NCBI RefSeq assembly: GCF_016809835.1
Contig: NZ_JAFBIL020000006.1
Span: forward strand, 62,001 to 126,000
Length of the DNA: 64,000 nt
Reading direction: 5' to 3'
Origin: Massilia soli
GTDB taxonomy: Bacteria > Pseudomonadota > Gammaproteobacteria > Burkholderiales > Burkholderiaceae_D
Shown: one piece after another, positions 9,029 to 22,041 of the stretch
Layout: the number at the start of each line of letters is the position of its first letter
Numbering within the stretch: position 1 is the first letter of the stretch
Notes under the pieces: generated by a model
What the model was told of the DNA's origin: nothing
Database searches by the model: none
What the model saw: only the letters and a program-made list of their open reading frames with translations
Translations under genes and position numbers: made by a program

Positions 9029-10039
9029 ATGGACAGCCTGCGTTCCAGCTATCCGGCCACGCCCGTCAACGTTGGCACTGCCCCGAATGCGCGCCCGGAA
9101 GCCGCCGAGCGCCGCGCCGAAGGCCGTCCGCCGCAACTGTCGCCGCCGTCAGCCCCGCCGGCCGCCGCCGCTCCCCTGCGGCGCGGCCTGCCCGGCCTCG
9201 ACACCCGCCTGCAAGGCGACGTCGCCAGCGCCCAGAAAGCCATCGATTTTTTGCAGGAAGTCGCCGCCCAATTGCAGGCGCTCAAGGGTGAACTGAGCGG
9301 GAAGATCAGCAACCTGCAAGCCGACGAGCAGCAGATCGAAGCACAGCTGCGCCAGCTGGCCAATACCTTGATGCGCCGGCGCCAGTCCGGCGGCGACAAG
9401 CTCGACGCCGCGCTGCAGTACAGCAGTGCCAGCGCGACCCAGCAATTCAGCATGCGCGGCATGACCCTCGAGGCGCTGCGCGCCGGTCCGGCGCGCGTGA
9501 TCTCTTTCTCGGTCAGCAACAGTGGCCAGCCGCTGAGCGTCAGCCTCGAACCTGGCCTGAGCGACGAGCAGATCATCCAGCGCTTCGACCGCGCGCTGCA
9601 GCCGGCCAATATCCGCGCCAGCAGCAATGCCAATGGCCAGATGGTGTTCGCCACGCCGGAAGCGGACTGGCCTGCGCTGCGCGAGAACCTGGTCATCCTG
9701 GGCAGCGGCCGCGTGGTCACCGAAGCCGAAGGCGCGGCGCTGGTGCCCCAGCGCTGGGGCACCGAAAGCACCGAAGCCTTGCGCCAGAGCCTGCAGGAAG
9801 TGGTGCGCGCGCTGGCGCAGGTGCGCCGTTCGCAGGACGCCGCCACGCGCGAGCTGAGCATGGCGCGCAGCCGCGCCGCGTCGGCATCGGTCGAGGTGCC
9901 GGCGGCGAGCATGGAAACGCTGGCGCAGGATTTCGTCAGCACCGCCGCCACGCCGAGCTACGATTCGCTGCTGGCGATTACGTCTGCGATGGTCGGCATC
10001 AGCCGCGATCGCGTGCAGGCGCTGCTGGGCCTGCGCTAG
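9029..10039 (+). CDS. Unrecognised protein directly after flgL, possibly an axial-type flagellar protein
   Basis: 336 residues; I cannot name the family. It starts 3 nt after flgL, so it is almost certainly in the flagellar operon. Visible layout: a Pro/Ala-rich leader (1-55), a strong heptad-like coiled coil (about 65-118), and a mixed segment (139-228) resembling the flagellin hook IN motif in layout (SFSVSNSGQPLSVSLEPGLS, then IQRFDRAL, NANGQMVFATP, LVILGSGR). A second helical region (246-285) follows, then a C-terminal helix ending RDRVQALLGLR, which recalls the flagellin end (PQNVLSLLR). There is no signal peptide or membrane helix. I infer a filament or junction accessory protein, or a divergent flagellin relative. 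It ends just before a dispersed repeat and a terminator. Confidence 0.8.
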   Translation: MDSLRSSYPATPVNVGTAPNARPEAAERRAEGRPPQLSPPSAPPAAAAPLRRGLPGLDTRLQGDVASAQKAIDFLQEVAAQLQALKGELSGKISNLQADEQQIEAQLRQLANTLMRRRQSGGDKLDAALQYSSASATQQFSMRGMTLEALRAGPARVISFSVSNSGQPLSVSLEPGLSDEQIIQRFDRALQPANIRASSNANGQMVFATPEADWPALRENLVILGSGRVVTEAEGAALVPQRWGTESTEALRQSLQEVVRALAQVRRSQDAATRELSMARSRAASASVEVPAASMETLAQDFVSTAATPSYDSLLAITSAMVGISRDRVQALLGLR

Positions 10040-10040
10040 C

Positions 10041-10122
10041 CGTCGTTCCCGCGCAAGCGGGAATCCATGCTCACGCTGAAGCGCTGAGCGCAGTATGGGT
10101 TCCCGCCTGCGCGGGAACGACG
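10041..10122. repeat. Dispersed palindromic repeat, copy 1 (paired inverted ends)
   Basis: The left end reads CGTCGTTCCCGCGCAAGCGG and the right end reads TGGGTTCCCGCCTGCGCGGG then AACGACG. Each end is a small hairpin, and the two ends are inverted relative to each other around a spacer of about 25 nt. The same unit recurs at 12186, 18855, 38971 and 48462. It has the look of a REP/BIME-type extragenic element. It starts 1 nt after the stop of the gene at 9029-10039. Confidence 0.9.
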
Positions 10123-10132
10123 CCGTAGCAAT

Positions 10133-10172
10133 AAAAAACCCGCGCTGCCATTGCTGGCAGCGCGGGTTTTTT
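10133..10172. terminator. Bidirectional intrinsic terminator between the flagellar operon and typA
   Basis: The hairpin CCCGCGCTGCCA / TGGCAGCGCGGG has a 4-nt loop (TTGC). It is flanked by an A run on the left and a T run on the right, so it can stop transcription on both strands. It sits between two convergent genes. Confidence 0.9.
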
Positions 10173-10210
10173 CATGCCCGGGACTTTGCAGTCCCGGTAC
10201 ATTCTTGCGA

Positions 10211-12043
<1,833 letters not shown>

Positions 12044-12109
12044 GGTCGTAAAGAAAATGTACGTAGCGTACGGGGGTAGACAGGATGCTGCGGATTACTG
12101 GAACCCACT

Positions 12110-12115
12110 AGTATA
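12110..12115 (-). promoter_or_regulatory. typA: Possible -10 element of the typA promoter
   Basis: TATACT on the minus strand, 66 nt upstream of the typA start, is a good sigma70 -10 match. The only -35-like hexamer (TTGAAT, 12136-12141) is 20 nt away, which is too far for a standard promoter, so this is tentative. Confidence 0.35.
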
Positions 12116-12185
12116 GCACGTGTTGCGACGCACTAATTCAAAAAGGCCAGTAATTTCAACGAGTTGGTCATTCATTCACCAGCGC

Positions 12186-12280
12186 CGTCGTTCCCGCGAA
12201 GGCGGGAACCCATGGAACGCGGGCGCCGTATGGGTTCCCGCCTGCGCGGGAAGTCGCTTCCGGCAATGCCGGAAACGACG
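12186..12280. repeat. Dispersed palindromic repeat, copy 2 with an extra half-unit
   Basis: The core 12186-12254 has the same inverted TTCCCGC...GCGGGAA ends as copy 1. A further small hairpin (TTCCGGCAATGCCGGAA) ending in ACGACGG follows. The element ends 2 nt from the truB stop, between typA and truB. Confidence 0.88.
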
Positions 12281-12282
12281 GA

Positions 12283-13227
12283 TTACTGTTTTGCGGCGAT
12301 GAGACGTTCGGGCGCGAGGATCGCATATTCCTGAAGCATACCGGTGCCAAGCAGTTTGGCGCCGTGATACACACGCACCCTGCCCTGCTCAGGCGGCACA
12401 TCGACATTCTCCTTGCCCAGCGCCAGCCGTTGCCCTTGCAGGAAGCGCCTGGCCAGGTCCTCGGTCAGCATCACCGCCGGGAACGACGACAGCAGCGCAT
12501 CGACCGGCGCCAGCAACGCCAGCGGCGCGGCATCTGCCTGCAAGGCTTCCAAGGTGATCATGCCGTCGGTGGTCAAGGCGCCCACCTGGGTGCGCCGCAG
12601 CGCCTTCAAGTGCGCGCCGCAGCCAAGCGCATTGCCGATATCTTCACCCAGCACGCGGATATACGTCCCCTTGCTGCAGGTAACCGACAGCTTCAGGAAC
12701 GGCGCTTCATACGACAGGAACGTCAGGTCGAGAATCGTCACCGGACGCGCTTCGCGCTCGAGCGTAATGCCTTCGCGCGCGTACTCGTAGTACGCCTTGC
12801 CGTCGCGCTTGAGCGCCGAGTACATCGGCGGCACTTGCAGGATCGGGCCGCGAAACTGCGCCAGCACCGCTTCGATCTGTTCGACCGTCACAGCCACGTC
12901 GCGCGTCGCGATGGCTTCGCCTTCGGTGTCGCCGGTATTCGTCGTGATGCCGAGATGCACCGTTGTTTCGTAGGTCTTGTCCGCTTCCAGCAAGTCTTGC
13001 GAAAACTTGGTGGCCTCGCCGAAGCACAGCGGCAGCAGGCCGGTGGCGAACGGGTCGAGCGTGCCGGTGTGGCCCGCCTTCTTGGCATTGAGCACACGCT
13101 TGGCCTTGATCAGCGCGTCATTCGACGACAGGCCGACCGGCTTGTCGAGCAGCAGCACGCCGTCGACCAGGTCGCGGACCTTCTTGATTGGCTTATTCAA
13201 CTTATTCTGCGTCTTGCTTTGGTTCAT
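12283..13227 (-). CDS. truB: TruB, tRNA pseudouridine(55) synthase
   Basis: 314 residues. The TruB catalytic motif is [20 protein letters not shown], with Asp58 the catalytic aspartate. YDSR-like and [20 protein letters not shown] blocks follow, typical of the family, and the C-terminal part is the PUA-like tail. It makes pseudouridine 55 in the T-arm of elongator tRNAs. Its start overlaps the 3-prime end of rbfA by 26 nt, and no later start would keep the conserved [12 protein letters not shown] block, so the overlap is probably real. It is the last gene of the rimP-nusA-infB-rbfA-truB operon. Confidence 0.96.
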   Translation of the reverse strand: MNQSKTQNKLNKPIKKVRDLVDGVLLLDKPVGLSSNDALIKAKRVLNAKKAGHTGTLDPFATGLLPLCFGEATKFSQDLLEADKTYETTVHLGITTNTGDTEGEAIATRDVAVTVEQIEAVLAQFRGPILQVPPMYSALKRDGKAYYEYAREGITLEREARPVTILDLTFLSYEAPFLKLSVTCSKGTYIRVLGEDIGNALGCGAHLKALRRTQVGALTTDGMITLEALQADAAPLALLAPVDALLSSFPAVMLTEDLARRFLQGQRLALGKENVDVPPEQGRVRVYHGAKLLGTGMLQEYAILAPERLIAAKQ

Positions 13228-13612
13228 CCGGCTCGGCGTCGGCCGCGCGGGTGGCGTTGGCCTGGTCGATCAGCAGCGACATTTCCATGCCGCGCGCGGT
13301 CGAGGTGTCGTGGATGAAGTGCAGGGTCGGCAAGGTGTGGATGTGCAGGCGCTTGCCCAGCACGTTGCGCATGTAGCCGGCGCCCTTGGACAGCCCGTCG
13401 AGCGTGTTCTTGACCGATTCCTTGTCGTCCTTGAGCATGGTGAAGAACACCTTGGCATGGGCGTAGTCGGGCGTGAGCTGGACTTCGGAAATCGTGACCA
13501 TGCCCACGCGCGGGTCTTTCAACTCGTAGGCGATGATTTCGGCCAGGTCGCGCTGGATCTGGTCGGCGACGCGGACGCCGCGGACCGGAATGGATTTGCT
13601 ATGTTTTGCCAT
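13202..13612 (-). CDS. rbfA: RbfA, 30S ribosome-binding factor
   Basis: 136 residues. It shows the RbfA KH-like fold: [20 protein letters not shown] near the start, [20 protein letters not shown] in the centre and [18 protein letters not shown] near the end. RbfA binds 30S precursors and assists 16S rRNA 5-prime maturation and cold adaptation. It is separated from infB by a large intrinsic terminator whose T tract ends only about 18 nt before this start, so expression must depend on readthrough or a local promoter. The ribosome site is weak, and truB overlaps the 3-prime end. Confidence 0.94.
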   Translation of the reverse strand: MAKHSKSIPVRGVRVADQIQRDLAEIIAYELKDPRVGMVTISEVQLTPDYAHAKVFFTMLKDDKESVKNTLDGLSKGAGYMRNVLGKRLHIHTLPTLHFIHDTSTARGMEMSLLIDQANATRAADAEPDEPKQDAE

Positions 13613-13629
13613 GTTCGTATCTTACTCTT

Positions 13630-13686
13630 AAAAAAAACGTGGGGCGGAACGCGGCGGGCTTGCGCCCGCCGCGTAACCGCCCCACG
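13630..13686 (-). terminator. Strong intrinsic terminator between infB and rbfA
   Basis: Minus-strand reading: a stem of two 10-bp blocks (CGTGGGGCGG pairing with CCGCCCCACG, and GCGGGC-containing inner arms) with a small asymmetric bulge and a 4-nt loop, followed directly by eight Ts. It begins 15 nt after the infB stop. It is inside what is normally one operon, so it probably sets the rbfA-truB to infB ratio. Confidence 0.85.
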
Positions 13687-13700
13687 GTTACTGCAAGCTA

Positions 13701-16508
13701 TTACAGGGTACGTGCAACCTCTTGAACTTCGAACACTTCCAGGGTGTCGCCAACCTGGATATCGTTGTAGTTCTTGAGCGACAGGCCGCACTCGAGGCCG
13801 GCGCGCACTTCTTTGGCGTCGTCCTTGAAGCGCTTGAGCGAGTCGATCTCGCCAGTCCACACGACGATGTTGTTGCGCAGCAGGCGAACCGACGACGAGC
13901 GCTTGACGACGCCATCGGTGACCAGGCAACCAGCAACCGCGCCAACTTTCGATACCTGGATGACCTGGCGTACTTCGACCTGGCCGGTAACGGTTTCGCG
14001 CTTCTCTGGCGACAACATGCCCGACAGTGCCGCTTTGACTTCGTCGATCGCATCGTAAATGATGTTGTAGTAGCGGATGTCCACGCCGTTCGACTCGGCC
14101 AGCTTGCGGCCCTGCGCATCGGCGCGGGCGTTAAAGCCGATGATGACCGCTTTCGACGCCACCGCGAGGTTGACGTCCGATTCGGTGATGCCACCCACTG
14201 CCGAGTGCACGATCTGCACGCGTACTTCCGAGGTCGACAGCTTCTGCAGCGAGCTGACCAGGGCTTCCATCGAACCTTGCACGTCGGTCTTGACGATCAG
14301 CGGCAGGTTCTTGACTTCGCCTTCGGCCATCTGGTCGAACATGTTTTCCAGCTTGGCAGCCTGCTGGCGTGCCAGCTTGACGTCGCGGAACTTACCTTGA
14401 CGGAACAGACCGATTTCACGCGCCTTGCGCTCGTCGGCCATGACCATGACTTCTTCACCGGCGACCGGCACTTCGGTCAGGCCCTGGATCTCGACCGGAA
14501 TCGATGGACCTGCTTCGTTGATCGGCTTGCCGTTCTCGTCGAGCATGGCGCGCACGCGGCCATACGAGGAGCCCGCCAGGATCACGTCGCCGCGCTTCAG
14601 CGTGCCGGACTGGACCAGGATGGTGGCGACCGGGCCCTTGCCCTTGTCCAGGCGGCCTTCGACCACCAGGCCACGCGCAGGCGCTTCGACCGGCGCTTTC
14701 AGCTCCAGGATCTCGGCTTGCAGCAAGACTTGCTCGAGCAGGTCGTCAATACCCTGGCCGGTTTTTGCCGACACCGGGACGAACGGCGACTCGCCACCGT
14801 ATTCTTCAGGCACCACTTGTTCGGCGACCAGTTCCTGCGTCACGCGCTCAAGGTTGCCGCCCGGCTTGTCGATCTTGTTGATCGCAACGACCAGCGGAAC
14901 GCCTGCAGCTTTTGCGTGAGCAATTGCTTCCTTCGTTTGCGGCATCACGCCGTCGTCCGCCGCCACCACCAGGATGACGATGTCGGTGGCCTTGGCACCG
15001 CGGGCACGCATCGCCGTAAAGGCTTCGTGACCCGGGGTATCGAGGAAGGTGATCATGCCGCGCGGCGTGTCGACGTGGTAAGCGCCGATGTGCTGCGTAA
15101 TGCCGCCCGCTTCGCCCGATGCGACCTTGGCGCGGCGGATGTAATCGAGCAGCGAGGTCTTGCCGTGGTCGACGTGACCCATGACCGTCACCACCGGTGC
15201 GCGCGCGGTCGACTCGAAGTGAGCGTGCTCACCCTGGTCGGCCAGCAGTGCTTCCGGATCATCTTCGGCAGCGGCAAATGCCTTGTGGCCCATTTCTTCC
15301 ACGAGAATCATCGCGGTTTCCTGGTCCAGCACCTGGTTGATCGTGCACATCTGGCCCAGCTTCATCAGCTGCTTGATGACCTCGGATGCCTTGACGGACA
15401 TCTTGTGCGCCAGCTCGGCCACGGTGATGGTCTCGGGAACGTGCACGTCCTTGACGATCGCCTCGGTCGGGGCCTGGAAGTTGGTCTCGCGATCATCCGA
15501 ATGCGAGTTGCGGCGGCCACCGCGGGCGCCGCCGCGCCAGCCGTCACGGCCGGTCGGGACATTGCCACGTGGCTTGACGCCGCCTGGTGCGCCGCGTTTC
15601 TTGGCGTCGTCCGACCAGGTCGACGAGACATTCGCCGACTTGATCGACTTCTTGTCGGCCGGCTTGGCAGCCTTGTCGCCAGGCTTGACAGCGCCGGCGG
15701 CTGGCTTGTGCAAGGTGCCTTCAGCCACTTTCGGCTTGATCGCGGCAACTGGCGCAGGCGCCGGTTCAGGCGCCTTGATGACGCGCCGTGGCGCGTTCAT
15801 CATGGCCTTGATCTGGGCAACTTCGTCGGCTACGGCCTTGCGGGCCTTTTCGTTGGCGGCGGCGCGCTCGGCGGCTTCCTTGGCGGCGGCATCGGCCTTG
15901 GCCTTGGCTTCGTCGTCGACGGCCTTGCGGCTTTCCTCGCTGACGGCGGCACCGGCGGCGGCGCTTGCTGCTGCGGCGCGCTTGGCCTGGTCTTCCGCTT
16001 CGCGCTTGGCGTCGAGCTCGGCCTGCTTGGCCTGGGCTTCTTTTTCAGCGTCCAGCTTGGCGAGGCGTTCCTGCTTTTCACGCAGTTCGGCTTCCTGGCG
16101 AGCGATCAGTTCGGCCTGCTTGCGCGATTCGTCGGCGCGGCGCGCTACTTCGGCCTCGTCGATGACCGGTGCGGCTGGCTCGGCTGCGACAGGCGCAGGA
16201 ACGTCGTCGCGCTGCACGAAGGTGCGCACTTTCTTCACGGCGACCTGGATCGTCCGCGACTTGCCGGAGGCGTCAGCCTGCTTGATCTCGGTCGTTTCCT
16301 TGCGAGTCAGGGTGATCTTCTTCTTTTCGGTTTCGCCAGCTGCGCCGTGGGTACGGCGCAGGTGATTCAACAGCTTATCCTTATCATCTTTCGACAATGG
16401 ATCTGACGTCGAACTTTTCTCGACGCCAGCAGAACGCAGCTGCGTCAGCAGCAAATCTGCAGGCATCTTCAGTTCGGTGGCAAATTGGGCTACGTTGTTA
16501 CTCGCCAT
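13701..16508 (-). CDS. infB: InfB, translation initiation factor IF-2
   Basis: 935 residues, within the range of long proteobacterial IF-2. Layout: an N-terminal IF2_N domain (1-55), a long Ala/Lys/Glu-rich charged linker (about 75-330), a second IF2_N-like domain ([20 protein letters not shown], about 355-415), and the GTPase domain from about 435 with [32 protein letters not shown] and NKIDKP. The domain II and C-terminal fMet-tRNA-binding domains then run to the end. It places initiator tRNA on the 30S subunit and promotes 50S joining. AGAGGA serves as the ribosome site before the ATG. It follows nusA after a 46-nt gap. Confidence 0.98.
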   Translation of the reverse strand: MASNNVAQFATELKMPADLLLTQLRSAGVEKSSTSDPLSKDDKDKLLNHLRRTHGAAGETEKKKITLTRKETTEIKQADASGKSRTIQVAVKKVRTFVQRDDVPAPVAAEPAAPVIDEAEVARRADESRKQAELIARQEAELREKQERLAKLDAEKEAQAKQAELDAKREAEDQAKRAAAASAAAGAAVSEESRKAVDDEAKAKADAAAKEAAERAAANEKARKAVADEVAQIKAMMNAPRRVIKAPEPAPAPVAAIKPKVAEGTLHKPAAGAVKPGDKAAKPADKKSIKSANVSSTWSDDAKKRGAPGGVKPRGNVPTGRDGWRGGARGGRRNSHSDDRETNFQAPTEAIVKDVHVPETITVAELAHKMSVKASEVIKQLMKLGQMCTINQVLDQETAMILVEEMGHKAFAAAEDDPEALLADQGEHAHFESTARAPVVTVMGHVDHGKTSLLDYIRRAKVASGEAGGITQHIGAYHVDTPRGMITFLDTPGHEAFTAMRARGAKATDIVILVVAADDGVMPQTKEAIAHAKAAGVPLVVAINKIDKPGGNLERVTQELVAEQVVPEEYGGESPFVPVSAKTGQGIDDLLEQVLLQAEILELKAPVEAPARGLVVEGRLDKGKGPVATILVQSGTLKRGDVILAGSSYGRVRAMLDENGKPINEAGPSIPVEIQGLTEVPVAGEEVMVMADERKAREIGLFRQGKFRDVKLARQQAAKLENMFDQMAEGEVKNLPLIVKTDVQGSMEALVSSLQKLSTSEVRVQIVHSAVGGITESDVNLAVASKAVIIGFNARADAQGRKLAESNGVDIRYYNIIYDAIDEVKAALSGMLSPEKRETVTGQVEVRQVIQVSKVGAVAGCLVTDGVVKRSSSVRLLRNNIVVWTGEIDSLKRFKDDAKEVRAGLECGLSLKNYNDIQVGDTLEVFEVQEVARTL

Positions 16509-16554
16509 TCAGTCCTCTTTTCTATGTGTCGCGGAGATGATAAAGATATGCAAA

Positions 16555-18605
<2,051 letters not shown>

Positions 18606-18659
18606 ACAAATTTCTCCAGATCACAGGTCCAATTCACGGACCACTCAAAAGCATTTACC

Positions 18660-18684
18660 AAAAAAAAAATGGGCACATGCCCAT
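18660..18684 (-). terminator. Intrinsic terminator / putative attenuator in the rimP-nusA-infB leader
   Basis: On the minus strand the stem ATGGGC / GCCCAT (loop ATGT) is followed directly by ten Ts. G-U and A-U pairs with the flanking GAAG can lengthen the stem. It lies about 60-85 nt downstream of the start predicted from the promoter at 18754-18782 and 55 nt upstream of rimP, so it acts inside the operon leader. It would also stop transcripts arriving from rluB. Confidence 0.75.
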
Positions 18685-18753
18685 CTTCCAATTTCCAACC
18701 AGATGAAAGCACTCGCACGAATTACGGTGTGAAGAACTTTTATTAGTCTGCGG

Positions 18754-18782
18754 ATTATAGCGCGTTCGCGCAACGGCTGCAA
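18754..18782 (-). promoter_or_regulatory. rimP: Sigma70 promoter of the rimP-nusA-infB operon
   Basis: Minus strand: TTGCAG (18777-18782), 17-nt spacer, TATAAT (18754-18759). The -10 is perfect and the -35 matches four of six. The predicted start is near 18747, giving a leader of about 140 nt that includes the terminator hairpin. Confidence 0.8.
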
Positions 18783-18854
18783 TCCATCGCACGATAAATG
18801 AACAAGCAAACAACACTGCTTTAAGGCAATAAATCAGGCACTTACGCGACATTT

Positions 18855-18925
18855 CGTCGTTCCCGCGAAAGCGGGAACCCATACTTTGCCGGTCAGCATA
18901 GGCTCCCGTTTTCACGGGAGCGACG
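18855..18925. repeat. Dispersed palindromic repeat, copy 3
   Basis: The left end is CGTCGTTCCCGCGAAAGCGG then GAACCCAT. The right end is a slightly diverged inverted copy (GGCTCCCGTTTTCACGGGAG then CGACG). It lies 7 nt past the rluB stop and upstream of the rimP promoter. Confidence 0.85.
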
Positions 18926-18932
18926 AGTGGTA

Positions 18933-20858
18933 TTAACCGCGGCGGCCGCGGCGCGGCATGCTGTGCCCGGCGCCACGGGGACCCTGGGCGCGGGTTGCAC
19001 CGCTCGCATTACCGAAACCGAACGTGGTCTGCAGCGGATCCGGCTGGCGCGGACGCCCCGATCCCGCCGACGCTCCGGCACCGGCCGGCTTGCCCCGGCC
19101 ACCCTGGCCGCCGGCACCCTGGCCACGGCCGCCCTGGCCGCCCTGGCCACCGGCGCCCGGCCCACGCGCACCCTGGCCACCGCCCTGCCCCTGGCCGAAG
19201 CCCGGACCCTTGCCAAAACCCTGCCCCTGGCCGCGCGGCGCGCCGCCCGGGCGGCCGCTGCGCTGCTGCTTCGGGAAAGGATCGGCATTGCGGTTGGCAT
19301 CTTCGCGGTCGATGCGGTTGCCGTTGTTGCGGCTATCCTCATCGCGCTCGGCTCGCTCGGTGCGCACTTCGCGGCCCTCGCGCGCCTTCGGCTCGCCGGG
19401 ACGCCCTTGCGGACGCGGACCGCGCTGCTCGACCGCGCCGCCCTTTTTCTCGACACCGAACGCGGCCAGCAGGTCGCGCACGGTGTTTTCTTCCATCTCT
19501 TCCCAGCGGCCACGTTTGAGGCCGGTTGGCAGCGACATGATGCCGTAGCGGGTACGGATGAGGCGCGAGACGGTCAGGCCGATCGCTTCGAACATCCGGC
19601 GCACTTCGCGGTTACGGCCTTCGCCGATCACCACGCGGTACCACTTGTTGATGCCTTCGCCGCCGCCATCGGCGATCTTGGTAAACGACGCCATGCCGTC
19701 TTCCAGCTCGACGCCGGCCAGCAGTTTCTGGCGCATGCCTTCCTCCAGCTCGCCCAGCGTACGCACCGCATATTCGCGGTCGATGTTGTAACGCGGGTGC
19801 ATCAGGCGGTTGGCCAGGTCGCCCGAGGTTGTAAACAGCAGCAGGCCTTCGGTGTTGAAGTCGAGGCGGCCAACGGCCAGCCACTTGCCGGCCTTCATGG
19901 TCGGCAAGCGATCGAACACCGATGGACGGCCTTCCGGGTCGTCATGGCTGACAATTTCGCCGGCCGGCTTGTGGTACACCAGCACGCGCGGCGGCTTGTT
20001 GCTCACCTTGCGCTGGATCAGCTTGCCGTTGATGCGGACCGCGTCGGTCGGCAGGATGCGCTGGCCGATATGGGCAGGCTCGCCATTGACCGACACGCGG
20101 CCGGCGACGATCAGGTCTTCCATGTCGCGGCGCGAACCGAGGCCCGCTTCGGCCAGCACCTTGTGCAGCTTCGGCGCGTCGTCGTCCGAGGTCAGGTCGC
20201 GGCGCACCACCTTGGCCGGCTGCGAACGGCCGCCTTCGGCGTCGTAGGCGTCGGAGGTGACGTACGAGAATGCCGCGTCGGCGTCGTTCTGGCGTGGCTT
20301 CTTCTGGTGCTGAAGGCCGGGATTGCCCTTCTTGTTCTTTTTCGGGCGCGGACCGCGGTCCGGGCGCTCGCCGCGTTCGGCGCGCTCAGGACGGGCTGCC
20401 TGCTCGGCAGGCGCCGCGCCGCCTTCCGCGCCTTCGGCGGCGGCAGGCGCCTGCTCGCCTTCGACGCGTGGCTTGCGCGCTTCGCGCTGGCCGCGCAGTT
20501 CGCGCATCTGGCGCGGGCCGCGCGGCGGACGCGGGCCGCGCTCTTCGCGCGCGGCGGCGTCGCCTTCGGCGGCAACTGGCGCTGCCTGCGCGGCGACCGC
20601 TGCGGCTTCAGGCGCTTCCGCCTTCGGCGCGCGCGGCTTGCGGGCCGCCTTTGGCGCCGCTTCCGCGGTAACTGCGGCTGGTGCGTCGCCCTCGGCTACT
20701 GCGACCTTCTTGCTGGCGCGCTTGGGCTTCGGCGCTTCCACGCCCGCGGCGGCATCGGCCTCGATCTGGGCCTTGGTGCGGCGCTTGGCCTTGACAGGTG
20801 CGTCGGCGGTAGCTGGCATGGCGCCGGCAGGAATCTCTGGGGTATCAGTTGGGTTCAT
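18933..20858 (-). CDS. rluB: RluB-type 23S rRNA pseudouridine synthase with long disordered tails
   Basis: 641 residues from the ATG at 20858. The folded core is an S4 RNA-binding domain (about 228-285, [20 protein letters not shown]) followed by the RsuA/RluB catalytic domain, with [18 protein letters not shown] giving catalytic Asp333. RluB makes pseudouridine 2605 in 23S rRNA in E. coli. It is about twice the length of the E. coli protein. Residues 1-225 are low complexity (Ala, Pro, Arg, Glu, Lys). Residues 475-641 are Arg- and Gly-rich, with RGG/GQGG repeats from about 535. The longer open frame upstream is the scpB gene in another phase. The start overlaps scpB by 14 nt. RluB and RluE/RsuA are hard to separate by eye, and the scpB neighbourhood favours RluB. 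Confidence 0.9.
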   Translation of the reverse strand: MNPTDTPEIPAGAMPATADAPVKAKRRTKAQIEADAAAGVEAPKPKRASKKVAVAEGDAPAAVTAEAAPKAARKPRAPKAEAPEAAAVAAQAAPVAAEGDAAAREERGPRPPRGPRQMRELRGQREARKPRVEGEQAPAAAEGAEGGAAPAEQAARPERAERGERPDRGPRPKKNKKGNPGLQHQKKPRQNDADAAFSYVTSDAYDAEGGRSQPAKVVRRDLTSDDDAPKLHKVLAEAGLGSRRDMEDLIVAGRVSVNGEPAHIGQRILPTDAVRINGKLIQRKVSNKPPRVLVYHKPAGEIVSHDDPEGRPSVFDRLPTMKAGKWLAVGRLDFNTEGLLLFTTSGDLANRLMHPRYNIDREYAVRTLGELEEGMRQKLLAGVELEDGMASFTKIADGGGEGINKWYRVVIGEGRNREVRRMFEAIGLTVSRLIRTRYGIMSLPTGLKRGRWEEMEENTVRDLLAAFGVEKKGGAVEQRGPRPQGRPGEPKAREGREVRTERAERDEDSRNNGNRIDREDANRNADPFPKQQRSGRPGGAPRGQGQGFGKGPGFGQGQGGGQGARGPGAGGQGGQGGRGQGAGGQGGRGKPAGAGASAGSGRPRQPDPLQTTFGFGNASGATRAQGPRGAGHSMPRRGRRG

Positions 20859-21648
20859 TAGTCGTTTCTTGGTCGTGCTGACCTGGCGCAGCGTCCATCG
20901 TTGATTCTGGCGCAGGGTCGGGAATGAGGACTTCAACAGGTGAAGTGTCGGCGCCGGCTTCCTCAAGGACCGCTTCAGGAACTTCCTGCGCGTCGCTGCT
21001 GCCTGCACCATCGTCGTTCGCAGCCGTCGTGTCGGCGGCTGCTTTTTCAAAATTCTCCTGCAGGGCCGCTTCGAGTTCTTCGATCGCGGAATTGCCCGGC
21101 ATGTCACTGATTTGCTGCAATTCAGGCAGCTGGGACAGTGCATTGAGTCCCAGGTCATCCAAAAACTGTTTCGTCGTGCCCAGCAATGCCGGGCGGCCGA
21201 TCACTTCGCGGTAGCCGATCACATCGATCCAGCCACGGTCTTCCAGCATCTTGATCGTCTGCGAATTGACCGCCACGCCGCGGATCTCTTCGATGTCGCC
21301 GCGCGTCACCGGCTGGCGGTAGGCAATGATCGCCAGCGTTTCCAGCGTGGCCCGCGAATACTTCTGCGGCTTTTCCGGATTCAGCCGGTCAAGGTACTGT
21401 TTCATGTCCGGGCGGCTCTGGAAGCGCCAGCCGCTGGCCAGGCCCACCACTTCGATGCCGCGGCCGCGCCAGTCGTGGCGCAGCTCTTCCAGCAGCAGCT
21501 TGATGGTGTCGGCGCCAACGCCGGCGCCCAGCGCCTTGCCGTTATCGTCCACATCGATAAACAGCTTTTTCATCGAATGGATCGACATCGGCTCGCGCGC
21601 GCACAGCAAAGCGGTTTCGAGGACTATCTTGGCCTCATCAGTATTCAT
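20845..21648 (-). CDS. scpB: ScpB, segregation and condensation protein B
   Basis: 267 residues from the ATG at 21648. Two winged-helix domains with family motifs: [20 protein letters not shown] at the start, [20 protein letters not shown] then [20 protein letters not shown], and [18 protein letters not shown]. The last 70 residues are an acidic, disordered tail. ScpB is the kite subunit that binds ScpA and SMC in the condensin complex. The usual partner scpA is not in the window. A GTG at 21705 would add 19 residues without family support. The 3-prime end overlaps rluB, a common scpB-rluB pairing. Confidence 0.93.
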   Translation of the reverse strand: MNTDEAKIVLETALLCAREPMSIHSMKKLFIDVDDNGKALGAGVGADTIKLLLEELRHDWRGRGIEVVGLASGWRFQSRPDMKQYLDRLNPEKPQKYSRATLETLAIIAYRQPVTRGDIEEIRGVAVNSQTIKMLEDRGWIDVIGYREVIGRPALLGTTKQFLDDLGLNALSQLPELQQISDMPGNSAIEELEAALQENFEKAAADTTAANDDGAGSSDAQEVPEAVLEEAGADTSPVEVLIPDPAPESTMDAAPGQHDQETTNEPN

Positions 21649-22041
21649 AACGATGTCGTATGCGGATCTGGCTAAAAATTCAGGGCAGGCAGTGTAAGAA
21701 CACACCAGTCAACGAATGACAGCGGCCGTCGCATCGTGGCGCCAGCAGGAAGAGAGTCGTTAAAACTGGATTCCGTCGCCCGGGCTGATGTGCGCGGGCG
21801 GAATGTTGCCGTGGCGAGAGCTGGACTCGCTCACCCGGCTGCGCGGCGCAAAGGCTGGGCGCAAGCCGTTGATTCTACAAATGAAACGCTGGTTCGCCGC
21901 AGCGGCAGGGAGGCGGGCTCCGGGGTGCGCACTACATGAACGATTGACATCGTTTCCTTCAACTGGGGCCAATTGTACCCGATAAAACGCGCCAGCGGAC
22001 AAATGCCGGCCTGCCGCGCATGGCCCACCGTTTGCGCTGCC
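21649..22041. other. Intergenic region between scpB and glk; possible 39-codon ORF
   Basis: No known gene is visible. On the minus strand a 39-codon frame (21831-21950, starting MSIVHVVRTPEP) has AAGGA 4 nt before its ATG. About 20 nt further upstream is TACAAT, a possible -10. It resembles no family I know, and it could equally be scpB leader sequence. Confidence 0.25.

Noticed and set aside
13722-16406. 894-codon open frame antisense to infB
   Set aside because: Same cause as above; its His/Arg/Gly-rich composition is typical of an antisense shadow.
18606-18932. metY-like tRNA at the head of the nusA operon, as in E. coli
   Set aside because: No cloverleaf, T-loop (GGTTCAAATC-like) or CCA end is visible; the region holds only a promoter, a hairpin and a repeat.
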